Shown: positions 15,352-25,478, counted from the first letter of the stretch. The stretch: 64,000 bases of DNA from SHZL01 sp963708905 (GCA_963708905.1 CAVPUV010000014.1:1-64000); one strand, 5' to 3'. Program-made: numbers and translations. Notes: a model not told the origin generated them from the letters alone.

Positions 15352-18290
15352 CCGAATCGCTCTTCGTTGCCCGTGAACAGGAATTACGCCATCTGCGAGA
15401 GATTCTCGATCGTACCCTGTCAGGCCAGGGCCAGGTCTGTTTCATAACGGGTGAGGCGGGCGCCGGCAAGACCAGCCTGATGGAAGAGTTTGCCAACCAG
15501 GCACAGACTGCACATTCCGCGCTGTTGATCGCGGTGGGCAACTGTAATGCCCACACCGGGATCGGCGACCCCTACCTGCCTTTTCGCGAAGTCCTGAGCC
15601 TGCTGACCGGAGATGTCGAAAGCAAATTGACGCAGGGCGCGATAAGTCAGGAGAACGCCGGGCGTCTGCAGGGCTTTTGGCGCGTTTCGAGCAAGGTGGT
15701 AATGGATCTGGGCCCCGACCTGATTGACATTTTTTTGCCCGGTGCCGGCCTGGTCACCAAGGCTGGGGCGCTGGTGGCTGGTAACGCTGGCTGGCGCAGC
15801 CGCCTGGGCCTGCTGCGACAGAGCCAACCCTACCGGCCGGAGGGAGACGAAAAGACCCGCATCAATTTACAGGATACCCAGCAGAATCACATATTCGAGC
15901 AGTTCACCCGGGTGCTGCTCGAATTGGCGGCCCAACGACCGTTGATCATCATGCTGGACGATCTGCACTGGGCTGATAGTTCCTCCATCAGCCTGCTGTT
16001 TCATCTGGCGCGCCGCAGCGCGCATAGCCGTATCCTGCTGCTGTGCACCTACCGTCCGGAGGATGTCGCTCTCGGGCGCAGCGACGACAGGCATCCGCTC
16101 GAAAGTGTCGTCAACGAAATCAAGCGTCTTTATGGAGATATTCAGCTACGGCTGGAGCACGACGACAAGGTAAATGGCCGCCGGTTCATAGATGCGCTGC
16201 TCGATGCCCAGCCGAATAAGCTGGGACCCCGGTTTCGGGAATCTTTGTTGCACCATACCGGTGGTCAAGCGCTGTTTACCACCGAATTGCTCAACGGCAT
16301 GCGGGAGCGGGGCGACCTGGTGGAGGATGCCAATGGCTACCTGGTGGAAGGTTTGACCCTTGACTGGCACGTCCTGCCGGCACGGGTTGAAGGAGTGATT
16401 GAAGAGCGCATTAAACGTATTGCGCTGGAGCTGCAGGAACTGCTGACTGTGGCCAGCGTAGAGGGTGAGGTGTTTTCCGCCCAGGTTGTCGCGCGAGTGC
16501 AGAAGTTGGGTGAGCGCGAATTGTTGCACCGCCTGGACAAGGAACTCCGGCAGCAACATCGACTGGTGCACGAAGAGGGCGTAAAACGGATCGGTGATCA
16601 GCGCCTGAGCCAATACCGCTTCCGGCACAGCCTGTTACAACACTATCTTTACCACAACATCAGTCAATCCGAACGGGAAATTCTGCACGAGTGCGTGGCG
16701 CAGGTTCTCGAACAGCTGTACGGCGGCTCCGGCGAGGAAATCGCCGGGCAGCTGGCCTGGCATTACGAACAGGCGCAGGTTCCGGACCGGGCGGCAGACC
16801 ATTATCTTGTGGCCGGACAGAGGGCAATGCGCTTGTTCGCCAACGACGAAGCGGTCAAGCTGCTGCAGCATGGCCTGGCTCTGCTGGGAACATTGCCCAC
16901 CTGTGCAGGGAACACCGAACGCACGGTAAAACTGCAATTGGCCCTGGGCAAGGCGCAGTGGAAAATGGGTCTTGCCCCTCAGTCCATGGCTACCTACCAA
17001 CAAGCCGCGGAGACTGCGAGAGTAATGCAGTCGGGCGAATATCTTGCCCAGGCTGCACTGGGTTACGACGACCCGCGCTACCGCTTCAACTTCCCCACGC
17101 AGCCTGCGGTGAATTTGCTCGAAGAGGCTCTGGGCGCTCTGGGTGAAGAAGATTCGATGCTGCGAGTTCGCGTGGTGTGCGGACTGGTTCGCGCGGAAGG
17201 GCACAGGATGAACGAAACGATACTGGCCACTCTGCTGGCACAGGCCATCGCGATGGCTCAGCGCCTGGACAACCCCATGGCCCTGTTTACGGCGCTGCAA
17301 GCCAAGCTGTATACGCACCGTCATCCAGACAGGATAGGAGAACGTCTGGCGATAAAGGAGGATCTCCTGCAATCGGCGCTCCGGATCGGTGACCAGGAGC
17401 CGTTGCTCGATGCCTACATGTTACGCATCGATGACTTGCTTGCCATTGGCGACATCGAAGCCGTGGATGCGGACATCGCCGCCATGCAAAGCATTGTCGA
17501 GGAGGTAGCGGAACCTTTCTACGATTATTGCCTGACCACCAAGCGCGCCATGCGTGCGCTGCTGCAGGGGCGTTTCGACGAAGCCGAGCGCTACGCAGAG
17601 CAGGGCATGGAATGTAGCCGGCATTTGGACGTTGACAACGCCGAAGGTGTGTTCGGCATGCAAATGTTTTCGATACGAAGACAGCAGGGCCGGCTGCAGG
17701 GCCTGGCGCCGGTGATCAGGCATTTTGTGCAGAATCATTCGGCTGCGTCCGCGTGGCAGCCGGGCTTGGCGTTGGTCTATAGCGAACTGGGTGACGAAAC
17801 GGCAGCCAGAACAGAGTTCGAACGCCTGTCGGTCAACGACTTCGCGGACATTCCAAAGGATGCTCTGTGGCAAACCTGTCTGTCCTATTTAAGTGATATA
17901 TGTGCCTTTCTGGGTGATGCCAGGCGCGCCAAAACCCTGTACCAACTGCTGTTGCCCTATGCGCGACTGGCTATCGTGGTCGGCAACTCAGTGGCATGCT
18001 ACGGCGCCGCGTCGCGTAACCTCGGCCAGTTGGCGGCAATCCTGTCCCGCTGGCAGGAAGCCGAAGAACATTTCCGCCACGCCATCGAATTCAACGCCAG
18101 GCTGCAGGCCCTGCCCTGGCTGGCACACTCGAAGCAGCAGTATGCGGCCATGTTGCTGCTGCGCGGTAAAGCCGATGACCGGGACCAGGCAAACGCCTTG
18201 CTGGCCGAGGCGCTGGAAATTGCCCAGAGGCTGGGTATGCAAAACCTTGCGGCAAAGATTGAAGGGAAAGGAGAAAGACAAAGCCATTGA
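15348..18290 (+). CDS. Large ATPase with TPR-like C-terminal region (STAND/AAA_16 type)
   Basis: 980 residues. Starts with the AAA_16 entry motif (FVAREQELRHLREIL), Walker A GEAGAGKTSL at about 40, Walker B LIIMLDDLHWAD at about 205, and a sensor-like TYRPED. A winged-helix-like segment follows (ELLTVASVEGEVFSAQVVA), then about 500 residues of helical repeats similar to MalT-type TPR domains. Unlike many relatives it has no N-terminal adenylate cyclase domain and no C-terminal LuxR HTH, so its output is unclear. It probably acts as a cytoplasmic signal-integrating or scaffold ATPase. Coupled to the DMT transporter gene; a DUF4242 gene follows. Confidence 0.8.
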   Translation: MTESLFVAREQELRHLREILDRTLSGQGQVCFITGEAGAGKTSLMEEFANQAQTAHSALLIAVGNCNAHTGIGDPYLPFREVLSLLTGDVESKLTQGAISQENAGRLQGFWRVSSKVVMDLGPDLIDIFLPGAGLVTKAGALVAGNAGWRSRLGLLRQSQPYRPEGDEKTRINLQDTQQNHIFEQFTRVLLELAAQRPLIIMLDDLHWADSSSISLLFHLARRSAHSRILLLCTYRPEDVALGRSDDRHPLESVVNEIKRLYGDIQLRLEHDDKVNGRRFIDALLDAQPNKLGPRFRESLLHHTGGQALFTTELLNGMRERGDLVEDANGYLVEGLTLDWHVLPARVEGVIEERIKRIALELQELLTVASVEGEVFSAQVVARVQKLGERELLHRLDKELRQQHRLVHEEGVKRIGDQRLSQYRFRHSLLQHYLYHNISQSEREILHECVAQVLEQLYGGSGEEIAGQLAWHYEQAQVPDRAADHYLVAGQRAMRLFANDEAVKLLQHGLALLGTLPTCAGNTERTVKLQLALGKAQWKMGLAPQSMATYQQAAETARVMQSGEYLAQAALGYDDPRYRFNFPTQPAVNLLEEALGALGEEDSMLRVRVVCGLVRAEGHRMNETILATLLAQAIAMAQRLDNPMALFTALQAKLYTHRHPDRIGERLAIKEDLLQSALRIGDQEPLLDAYMLRIDDLLAIGDIEAVDADIAAMQSIVEEVAEPFYDYCLTTKRAMRALLQGRFDEAERYAEQGMECSRHLDVDNAEGVFGMQMFSIRRQQGRLQGLAPVIRHFVQNHSAASAWQPGLALVYSELGDETAARTEFERLSVNDFADIPKDALWQTCLSYLSDICAFLGDARRAKTLYQLLLPYARLAIVVGNSVACYGAASRNLGQLAAILSRWQEAEEHFRHAIEFNARLQALPWLAHSKQQYAAMLLLRGKADDRDQANALLAEALEIAQRLGMQNLAAKIEGKGERQSH

Positions 18291-18320
18291 CGGGGCATAG
18301 GCTCTGTGGCGTAATCTAAA

Positions 18321-18345
18321 GAAGCTCTGAATTAATCAGAGTTTC
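18321..18345 (+). terminator. Hairpin between the ATPase and DUF4242 genes
   Basis: GAAGCTCTGA and TCAGAGTTTC pair around an ATTAA loop, giving a stem of up to 10 base pairs with one G-U pair. It is followed only by a short pyrimidine run, so it could be a weak terminator, an attenuator or an RNA-stabilising hairpin. Confidence 0.4.
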
Positions 18346-18410
18346 CCTAACAGCCTTGTTACCGGCCCGCCAGCATAAGACCGGTTCACTACGAATGGAA
18401 GGACCATGCC

Positions 18411-18695
18411 ATGCCAGTATTTCTCATAGAAAGAAATTTTGCCGAGCAACTTGCAGTCAGTCCTGAAGACGCTGTCAACATCAACCGGATCAATGGTGAG
18501 GTGGGAGTACAGTGGCTCATCTCCTTTCTGAGCGCCGATAAGAAAAAGACCTATTGCCTGTATGAGGCTTCCGACCCTCAAGCCATCCGCGAAGCAGCGA
18601 ACAGGGTAGGCGTGCCGGCGGACGTCATTATCGAAGTGGGTGAACTACGTTCATCGGGTGAAACCGGCGACGTCTTGCGACAGCGTTTCGCCTGA
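18411..18695 (+). CDS. DUF4242 domain protein
   Basis: 94 residues covering a full DUF4242 ferredoxin-like domain: FLIERNF at the start, VQWLISFLSADKKKTYCLYE in the centre, ASDPQAIREAANRVGVPAD afterwards. Relatives include the small nickel-binding protein SCO4226 of Streptomyces; in many genomes the domain accompanies nucleotide cyclases and large AAA/TPR ATPases like the gene upstream. A ribosome site (GGAAGG) precedes the ATG. Role here unknown; a partner or sensor for the upstream ATPase is an inference from neighbourhood. Confidence 0.75.
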   Translation: MPVFLIERNFAEQLAVSPEDAVNINRINGEVGVQWLISFLSADKKKTYCLYEASDPQAIREAANRVGVPADVIIEVGELRSSGETGDVLRQRFA

Positions 18696-18707
18696 ACAGA
18701 CCGGTTG

Positions 18708-19955
18708 ATGCTGATCTCACGAAAATCCGGCCGCTTCGTCAGCCGCCTGACGCGCAGTACGATGGCCGTGATCATGGCCGGCGGCCGCGGCAACCGCCTG
18801 GGTGAATTGACCGCAACCCGGGCCAAGCCGGCCACCCCGTTCGGCGGCAAGTTCCGCATCATTGATTTTCCCTTGTCCAATTGCGTGAACTCGGGCATCC
18901 GTCAGGTTTTCGTCCTGACCCAGTACAAGGCCCACTCCCTGATCCAGCACATGCATCGCGGCTGGGGATACCTGCGCGGCGAACTGGGTGAGTTCATCCA
19001 GATCGTTCCGGCGCAGCAGCAGGTCGATGAATCCTGGTACAAGGGCACGGCGGATTCGGTATTCCAGAACCTCGGTCTGATTCGCCAGCACATCCCGGAG
19101 CACGTCATCATCCTGGCCGGTGACCACATCTATAAAATGGACTATGGTCCGATGATTGCTTTCCACACGGAAAACAATGCCGACATCACGGTGGGGGTGG
19201 TGCAGGTACGGTTGGCGGAAGCACGCGGTTTCGGGGTCATGACCGTTGACGGCAGCGACCGCGTCACCCGCTTCGACGAGAAACCGGACCATCCGCATCC
19301 GATGCCGGACAAGCCGGATCTTGCGCTGGCATCGATGGGTATCTATGTCTTCAACCGTGAGTTCCTGATCGCAACGCTTGAAGACGATGCGGTACAGTCG
19401 GCATCGGAGCATGACTTTGGCAAGAACATCATCCCCGGCAGCATCGAGCACGGCCGGGTGTTTGCTTACCCGTTCAATGACGTGGTCACCAAGGCGCAAA
19501 GTTACTGGCGCGATGTCGGTACCGTGGATGCGTTTTTCCAGGCCAATATCGAGCTGATCCAGGTAAACCCGGAACTCAACCTGTACGACAATGAATGGCC
19601 GATCTGGACTTACCAGGAGCAGGCGCCACCGGCCAAGTTCGTGCTGGACAACGGGGACCGCCGGGGCATGGCGCTGAACTCGATGATTTCCGGTGGCTGT
19701 ATCGTCTCCGGTGCACTGGTCAATCAATCGCTGCTGTTTTCCGATGTGCATGTGCAGGAGCAATCGAAGCTGATGCGTGCCGTGGTGCTGCCCCATGTCC
19801 GTATCGGCAAAAACTGCCGCATCACCCGCGCCATCATCGATGAGAACTGTGACATCCCGGACGGCATGATCATCGGCGAAGACCGGGCCGAGGATGCACG
19901 CCGCTTTCACGTCACCGATGACGGCGTCGTGCTTATCTGTCCCCATATGCTGTGA
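18708..19955 (+). CDS. glgC: Glucose-1-phosphate adenylyltransferase
   Basis: About 415 residues from ATG at 18708. It makes ADP-glucose from ATP and glucose-1-phosphate for glycogen synthesis. Seen: nucleotide-binding AVIMAGGRGNRLGELT, KPATPFGGKFRIIDFPLSNC, GTADSVFQN, GDHIYKMDY, and the left-handed beta-helix C-terminus with SGGCIVSGA and VRIGKNCRI. The N-terminal arginine-rich segment is where allosteric activators (fructose-1,6-bisphosphate or pyruvate) usually act. It lies directly left of the accessory island; a partial second copy of its end is at 30308-30412. glgA lies about 12 kb away across the island. Confidence 0.95.
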   Translation: MLISRKSGRFVSRLTRSTMAVIMAGGRGNRLGELTATRAKPATPFGGKFRIIDFPLSNCVNSGIRQVFVLTQYKAHSLIQHMHRGWGYLRGELGEFIQIVPAQQQVDESWYKGTADSVFQNLGLIRQHIPEHVIILAGDHIYKMDYGPMIAFHTENNADITVGVVQVRLAEARGFGVMTVDGSDRVTRFDEKPDHPHPMPDKPDLALASMGIYVFNREFLIATLEDDAVQSASEHDFGKNIIPGSIEHGRVFAYPFNDVVTKAQSYWRDVGTVDAFFQANIELIQVNPELNLYDNEWPIWTYQEQAPPAKFVLDNGDRRGMALNSMISGGCIVSGALVNQSLLFSDVHVQEQSKLMRAVVLPHVRIGKNCRITRAIIDENCDIPDGMIIGEDRAEDARRFHVTDDGVVLICPHML

Positions 19956-20009
19956 CTTTCAGGGGACTTCCCCTTGATTATATTCAACCCGGGCTTATTC
20001 TTGGGTTTT

Positions 20010-20804
20010 CTAGCCGCTTAATTCCATCCCACCATCAACCACCATTTGAATGCCCGTCACGTGTTTTGCCTCGTCCGAAGCAAGGTACAAAACGGCATAA
20101 GCGATATCATCTGGTTCGCCGTATTCGCCATATGGTATGAGAGAGAGAAATTGCTGCTTGGCCTCTGCTTCACTGACTCCCGTTAAACGAGCTGTTTCGC
20201 TGATCAATTTATCGTGCATCGGCGTTTTAACTTGTCCCGGGTGGACGCTGTTGCAGCGAATTTTTGAGCCCGTGGTGGCACAGTGCAAGGCGACCGATTT
20301 TGTGTACTGGCGAACCGCGGCTTTACTCGCGCCATATGCCGCGATAAAGGGTGTGGCGACAAGCGCGGCAATCGATGAGATATTTATAATTGAACCACCC
20401 CCGGCTTCTCTCATCAGGGGAATAACGTGTTTGCAGCCGAGAAAAACACTTTGGCTGTTAACCACTTGCACGTTTTGCCAATCCACGAGTGACGTGGTTT
20501 CCGGATCCGCATTCTCAATTGGTCCGCTGATTCCGGCATTGTTAACCAGAATATCCAAATGACCATAAGCACCTTTTATGCTTTGCAGAATTGACTGCCA
20601 CTGTGTTTCCGAAGATGCATCTTGCAGCATAAAAGCAGCACCGATCTCCTTTGCGGTTTTTTGCCCAAGCTCTTCCTGCACGTCGGTGATGATGGTTGTA
20701 GCACCCTGTTTAACGAGCAGGGCAGCAATGGCACGACCCAGGCCGGACGCTCCCCCGGTGACGAGAGCGACTTTACCCCCAACTCTTCCTGCAACGGCAT
20801 TCAT
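20010..20804 (-). CDS. SDR-family NAD(P)-dependent oxidoreductase
   Basis: 264 residues, a classical short-chain dehydrogenase. Cofactor loop GGASGLGRA at residues 17-25, LVNNAGISGP, catalytic Ser in SIINISSIAA, and the YGASK active-site Tyr-Lys; the C-terminus carries VTGIQMVVDGGM. Asp at the end of the second strand (IITDV) suggests NAD rather than NADP preference. Relatives act on secondary alcohols, cyclic alcohols, steroids or acetoin. Last gene of the minus-strand set; 26 bases after the ThDP enzyme, so probably cotranscribed. Confidence 0.85.
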   Translation of the reverse strand: MNAVAGRVGGKVALVTGGASGLGRAIAALLVKQGATTIITDVQEELGQKTAKEIGAAFMLQDASSETQWQSILQSIKGAYGHLDILVNNAGISGPIENADPETTSLVDWQNVQVVNSQSVFLGCKHVIPLMREAGGGSIINISSIAALVATPFIAAYGASKAAVRQYTKSVALHCATTGSKIRCNSVHPGQVKTPMHDKLISETARLTGVSEAEAKQQFLSLIPYGEYGEPDDIAYAVLYLASDEAKHVTGIQMVVDGGMELSG

Positions 20805-20830
20805 TTTGCTTTGTCTCCGTTATGAATCAA

Positions 20831-22576
20831 TCAGGCAACTGCCTGCATTTTATTTTTCTGCACTTCGGGAAACTGAAACCCATCCAGAATAATATTTGGC
20901 CACAGAAAATCCATCGGATGCGGTGTATAGTCGACGCCCACATTGATAACCGCGGGTTTTTTCGACTCCATTGCCCGCTTGATTGCAGCAGACAATTCCT
21001 TTAGCTCCGTCACATTTTCCGCATAACAGCCAAACCCCTGCGCCACCGTGGCAAAATCAACCGTGGTGAGCTTTGTGCCAAAATCAGGATTGTCGAGTAT
21101 GTCCCCAAAGGGCTTATACATACCCCAATAGCTGTCATTGAAGACGATGGTGATGACATTCAAACCATGGCGCACCGCCGTCTCCAATTCCTGTATGGTC
21201 ATAGCGAATGCGCCATCGCCGGTCAGGCAAAATACCGGTCGATTCGGATGCGCCAACTTGGCTGCATTCGCATAAGGCAGGCCGAAACCCAAATGTCCCA
21301 TGCCTGGAACAAAGAGTGATTTTTCCGGGCTGTCGACCTGAATATGTGAGAGCGTCCACATCATGGTTTGCCCGCCATCATGGGCAACGATGGCGTTATT
21401 TGGTAGCAGCTCGGCGATCGCTCTGGCGACGGCAGACTCGTTCAACAACCCAGTGCCGCCGACCACTTTCGCATTAACTGCAGTTGCCCGATACAATTCG
21501 TCGCACTCGCGGCGTTTGCGTTGCATTGAGCGTTTCCATTCGTGATCCTGATGAAATTCAGTACCAGCGTCGAGCATGTCCAGCAGCGCCTCGAGCGTGG
21601 ATTTTGCATCCCCAACCAAGCCGATTTCAATTGGCGCCGCTTTGCCAATGCATTCAGCATCAATATCGATCTGGATGATTTTTTGCCCCTTGGGCTTGGG
21701 GTAATGTGGCGGTTTATGAATCGGTGTGAAAGTGGAGAATTTGCAGCCTATCGCCAAAACAAGGTCCGCTTCCTGACCCACATCGATGGCCACCTGTCCT
21801 GACACCAGGCCAGCCGACCCCATATTATTGGGACTGGCTGGGTGGAGCACACCACGACCATTCGCAGTGGCCATGCTCAACATGTCCGTTGTTTCTACCA
21901 ACGCTCTGAACGCTTGCACTGCGCCGGATCTTGCCACTCCCCCCCCGGCAATCAGCAGCGGTTTGCGTGCTGCCGACAAGGCATCCACAACCTGCTGCAA
22001 CTCTTGCCGGCTCGGTGTGGGCCGTTTCAGCTGGTAGGGCGGGATCATGTCCAGGTCGTAATTGCAGAGCTGCGTACCCACATCGCAGGGAATGTCCAAA
22101 TGTACCGGACCCGGGCGGCCCGAGCGTGCGATATGTACCGCTCTTTCAACCAGCTCTGGTGCACGTTCGGCATGATGAATGGAAGCATTCCACTTGGTGA
22201 TTGATTTAAACAGTCCCAGCTGATCCCCAGATTGCAGTTGATCGATGCTCGGATCAATAGTTCGAGCCTGGTTCTGCCCGGTGATAACCAGCATCGGAAT
22301 ATTATCCGCAAACGCCGCGGCAACGCCGGGCACAATATTGGTTGCGCCTGGGCCGACGGTAGCAAAACACACGCCCATCGTATTGGTAACGCGGGAGATA
22401 GAAGCAGCCATGTGCGCCGCGGCTTCTTCGTGCCGGGTTGTAACATACTTAAAATGGGGGTCACGGGAAGCGCCATCCATGATCAAGCCGATTTGTGCCG
22501 CGGGCAAACCGCAGATATATTTCACGCCATGCTTTTTGAGTATGGCGAGTAACATTGCGCTGACTGTGCATTCCAT
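20831..22576 (-). CDS. Thiamine-diphosphate-dependent enzyme of the acetolactate synthase family
   Basis: 581 residues with the three-domain layout of ThDP decarboxylases and carboligases. The cofactor-activating glutamate is in TTRHEEAAAHMA (about residue 50), a GPGATN segment follows, and the Mg-ThDP motif is GDGAFAMTIQELETA through to NDSYWGMY. It is not a standard biosynthetic IlvB: there is no ilvN nearby. Candidates are an acyloin lyase, a 2-oxoacid decarboxylase, or a diketone hydrolase; sequence alone does not decide. It is flanked by SDR and VOC genes and a TonB receptor gene, all minus strand. Confidence 0.8.
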   Translation of the reverse strand: MECTVSAMLLAILKKHGVKYICGLPAAQIGLIMDGASRDPHFKYVTTRHEEAAAHMAASISRVTNTMGVCFATVGPGATNIVPGVAAAFADNIPMLVITGQNQARTIDPSIDQLQSGDQLGLFKSITKWNASIHHAERAPELVERAVHIARSGRPGPVHLDIPCDVGTQLCNYDLDMIPPYQLKRPTPSRQELQQVVDALSAARKPLLIAGGGVARSGAVQAFRALVETTDMLSMATANGRGVLHPASPNNMGSAGLVSGQVAIDVGQEADLVLAIGCKFSTFTPIHKPPHYPKPKGQKIIQIDIDAECIGKAAPIEIGLVGDAKSTLEALLDMLDAGTEFHQDHEWKRSMQRKRRECDELYRATAVNAKVVGGTGLLNESAVARAIAELLPNNAIVAHDGGQTMMWTLSHIQVDSPEKSLFVPGMGHLGFGLPYANAAKLAHPNRPVFCLTGDGAFAMTIQELETAVRHGLNVITIVFNDSYWGMYKPFGDILDNPDFGTKLTTVDFATVAQGFGCYAENVTELKELSAAIKRAMESKKPAVINVGVDYTPHPMDFLWPNIILDGFQFPEVQKNKMQAVA

Positions 22577-22661
22577 CTCTGTAACTCCTAAAAGTAACCT
22601 CCCGCAAGGAGAACCATTGGTTCTTCTTATCAGGGGTTATTAATTGACATCAGTTTGTTGG

Positions 22662-23186
22662 TTAATTCATATAGCGAACAGGATCTGTGCCGTCCCATTG
22701 CAGTGCGGCATTTTCAAGGTTGGCAAATAACTCTCGCACGACCGGTGTCGCTTCAATAAGCTCTATCATGCCGCCCAATTCCGCTACCGTGTCCATGTAA
22801 GCGAAACGCCCACCAATCGCGACCGATCCACTAAAAGCCAGGGCGTGACCTTGCTGTTGGTACCTGGCCACGTCTTCTTCAAAGGATTCAGCAAAAAGTG
22901 CCCAGTGATGAAAGCCGCTGCCTTTGCTTTCCAAAAGCTCACGATAAACTGAAGGTGATTTGCAGTTTTGTTGAATCAGCTCGATGCAGACATTTCCGGA
23001 AAAACCGAGCGCGATATCCAGGTCCACATCGGTGGGCGCGCCGCGATAGCGCTTGTCCAAAGCCTCCAGGCTCCGCAACACAAAAAATGGGCCAACCTTT
23101 ACTTTGCCCAGCCAGTGCTCCAGTGCGGCGTCTATGTTTTCTACCACATAGGCTATTTGCATGACTGTTCCACCCGGTTGGCTCAT
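22662..23186 (-). CDS. VOC-superfamily (glyoxalase-fold) protein
   Basis: 174 residues. A paired beta-alpha-beta-beta-beta fold is suggested by QIAYVVENIDAALEHW at the N-terminus, a central IELIQQN with metal-type Glu, GFHHWALFAESFEEDVARY starting the second half, and GGMIELIEATP at the end. Family members include methylmalonyl-CoA epimerase, glyoxalase I and ring-cleavage dioxygenases. The length and GFHHWA segment resemble catabolic VOC proteins found with steroid or aromatic gene sets. Function unassigned. It sits between the TonB receptor and ThDP enzyme genes. Confidence 0.75.
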   Translation of the reverse strand: MSQPGGTVMQIAYVVENIDAALEHWLGKVKVGPFFVLRSLEALDKRYRGAPTDVDLDIALGFSGNVCIELIQQNCKSPSVYRELLESKGSGFHHWALFAESFEEDVARYQQQGHALAFSGSVAIGGRFAYMDTVAELGGMIELIEATPVVRELFANLENAALQWDGTDPVRYMN

Positions 23187-23243
23187 AAGATTTCCCTCCT
23201 CATGTAAAAAAACATTTATTATCGGGCAGTTGCTGTAAAAGAT

Positions 23244-25478
23244 TTAAAAGTTATAGCGCCCCTCAACGCCTACCCAACGCGGCAGACCAAGACTTTGTTC
23301 GGTAAGCCCGTTGGAGGCGATATCGAAGGTATAGGTGAAATATTCTTTGTCAAACAGGTTTTTGGCGAACAGGGCAATCTCATACCTCCCACTGGCACCG
23401 CCAAAACTGATACGGCTGTTAAAAATCGTATAATCGGGAATGTCCGTGTTCGGTGCATTGGTCAGTTGAGAATAATAGCCGCTGTTGTAGTAACCGCTGA
23501 ATTGAACCGACAAGACGCCTCCGCCCAGGTTGAAATCCTGCACGATGGCGGCACTCAGCGTAAGTGAAGGTGATTGCGGAGCTTCTCTGTCAACGGAGAT
23601 CGGATTTAGCGGGTCTGTACCTATGAGTACGTCTTTAACCTTGGTATCCAATAATGCTGCACTGAACATCAATGTTGTGTTATCAGCAGGTTTTAACTGA
23701 AGTTCCGTATCAAGGCCATAGATGGTGGCATCGGTATTAAACAGCGTGAAATTAATCCCGCGCAGGTCAAAGGCCTGATAATTCCTGTAGTCGTAATAAT
23801 AGCCACTGATGTTCCAACGAGCTTTCCCGGACCAGAAATCCAGTTTGCTGCCAATTTCATAAGCATATATATCTTCACCGTCAAAACGCACACCGGCAAA
23901 TGGCGCATGGCCGGCAAAGCCGGCGTTGTAATTAAATGCCTTGTAGCCCTTGTTAAAACCGGCAAACAGCAGCCAATCCTGATTAACCGAATAATCCAGC
24001 TGCAAGCGCGCCGAAATTCCATCCTCGTTATGATTATCGCTGACGCCACCATTGGCTAACGAAGCTTCAATCAGGCTGCCTGGTGGCGCACCTAGCGGAG
24101 CAACACCGGGAATGGGCACGCCCCCAAGGGCAAATCGTGGAACCGCAATGTAGGAATAATCCTTTTCATCATAGGTCCACCTGGCGCCTGCCGTCAGCAT
24201 CCATTGTTCAGACAGATCAAATTCAAACTGACCAAAAAACGAGTAGGACTTGGTTTCGACTGACCAGGTTGCCTTTTGACCCAGCGAAACGACATTGGCA
24301 TCATAAAAAGGAGGTGGCAGAACATTAAGCTCCTGACTGTAAACGCCATCAATATTCAGATAATAAACACCCGCCGTCCAACGGGTTGTCCCTTCGACCT
24401 CTTCTAAACGCAATTCCTGACTGAAGGTGTCGCTATCACCGGTCTGGCCAAATTCAATGAATGGGAAAGGGCTTAAGTCGTTATCTTCGAGATAGTTGAC
24501 CTTAACGCTATTAACATTACTCAGGGAAACCAGCTTAAAAATATCAAAATCATAGGTTATTCTTCCCGTAACATTGTGGAATTTGCGATCAAGGAGGCCT
24601 GGCTGATCAAATGCACCGGTGTACTTGTCACCATCGGCATCCACATACCCGGTGATCAGATTGCTGGTCGAACCCACATTGAAGCCCAATCCTGTGACAG
24701 GATCCACAGCCGCAGCCTGAGAATATGCCGCACCCACATTCTGAATGTCCATTTTATAAATATCGGCGCTGATCAGAATGTCGAGTTTTTCGCTTGGCGT
24801 GAAATCAAGGTGCAGTCTGGCTGCTCTGGTATCGTCTTCAATTTGATCAGGACCAATTGCGTTGCCGACCCAGCCATCGGCTTTGTTGCCATATATCGCC
24901 AGGCGGGCCTTGAAATTGTCACTGATCGGGCCACTTAGCGCTCCCTGAATTCCATAGGAGTCATAACTGCCCGCGGTTAATTTCAGGTACCCTTCGGTTT
25001 CGTCGGTCGGCTTATTGGTAATCAGTTGAATCAGGCCACCCGTTGCATTCCTGCCAAAGAGTGTGCCCTGCGGGCCTCGCAACACCTCCACCCGGCTCAT
25101 GTCGAACATCTTCACCGAATTGGTTGAGATGGATGACTGATAAACCTCATCCACATAGAGGGCATTGGGTGATTCAATATGTCCCGCAAAATCATTTTGC
25201 GCCACCCCACGGATGGACACCAGGCCCGCCAGCGGACTGCCACCTCCATTTTGAAACATGAGCCCCGGGGTAATATTGCTCAGTAAATCTGTATCTGTGA
25301 TATTTAACTGCTCCAAGGCTTCGCCGGAAAACGCACTCACAGAAATACCGGTATCCTGCAAGTTGACTTCACGCCGTGTGGCGGTGACGATGATCTCTTC
25401 CAGTTGCTCAACAGCCAAAATATCCGTGGAAAGCATTGAGAGAATTGCTGAACTGATAAGTAAATACTTAATCTTCAT
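23244..25478 (-). CDS. TonB-dependent outer membrane receptor
   Basis: 744 residues. Signal peptide MKIKYLLISSAILSMLSTDI, a TonB box-like EEIIVTATRRE, a plug domain with DVSR-type segments (VEVLRGPQGTLFGRNATGG) and a long beta-barrel ending in the outer-membrane Phe (EGRYNF). It would take up a substrate or siderophore-like ligand using the proton motive force. In this position it most likely imports the compound degraded by the neighbouring enzymes, but that is inference. A 29-base element shared with the acoA-luxR intergenic region lies 67-95 bases upstream of its start. Confidence 0.9.
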   Translation of the reverse strand: MKIKYLLISSAILSMLSTDILAVEQLEEIIVTATRREVNLQDTGISVSAFSGEALEQLNITDTDLLSNITPGLMFQNGGGSPLAGLVSIRGVAQNDFAGHIESPNALYVDEVYQSSISTNSVKMFDMSRVEVLRGPQGTLFGRNATGGLIQLITNKPTDETEGYLKLTAGSYDSYGIQGALSGPISDNFKARLAIYGNKADGWVGNAIGPDQIEDDTRAARLHLDFTPSEKLDILISADIYKMDIQNVGAAYSQAAAVDPVTGLGFNVGSTSNLITGYVDADGDKYTGAFDQPGLLDRKFHNVTGRITYDFDIFKLVSLSNVNSVKVNYLEDNDLSPFPFIEFGQTGDSDTFSQELRLEEVEGTTRWTAGVYYLNIDGVYSQELNVLPPPFYDANVVSLGQKATWSVETKSYSFFGQFEFDLSEQWMLTAGARWTYDEKDYSYIAVPRFALGGVPIPGVAPLGAPPGSLIEASLANGGVSDNHNEDGISARLQLDYSVNQDWLLFAGFNKGYKAFNYNAGFAGHAPFAGVRFDGEDIYAYEIGSKLDFWSGKARWNISGYYYDYRNYQAFDLRGINFTLFNTDATIYGLDTELQLKPADNTTLMFSAALLDTKVKDVLIGTDPLNPISVDREAPQSPSLTLSAAIVQDFNLGGGVLSVQFSGYYNSGYYSQLTNAPNTDIPDYTIFNSRISFGGASGRYEIALFAKNLFDKEYFTYTFDIASNGLTEQSLGLPRWVGVEGRYNF

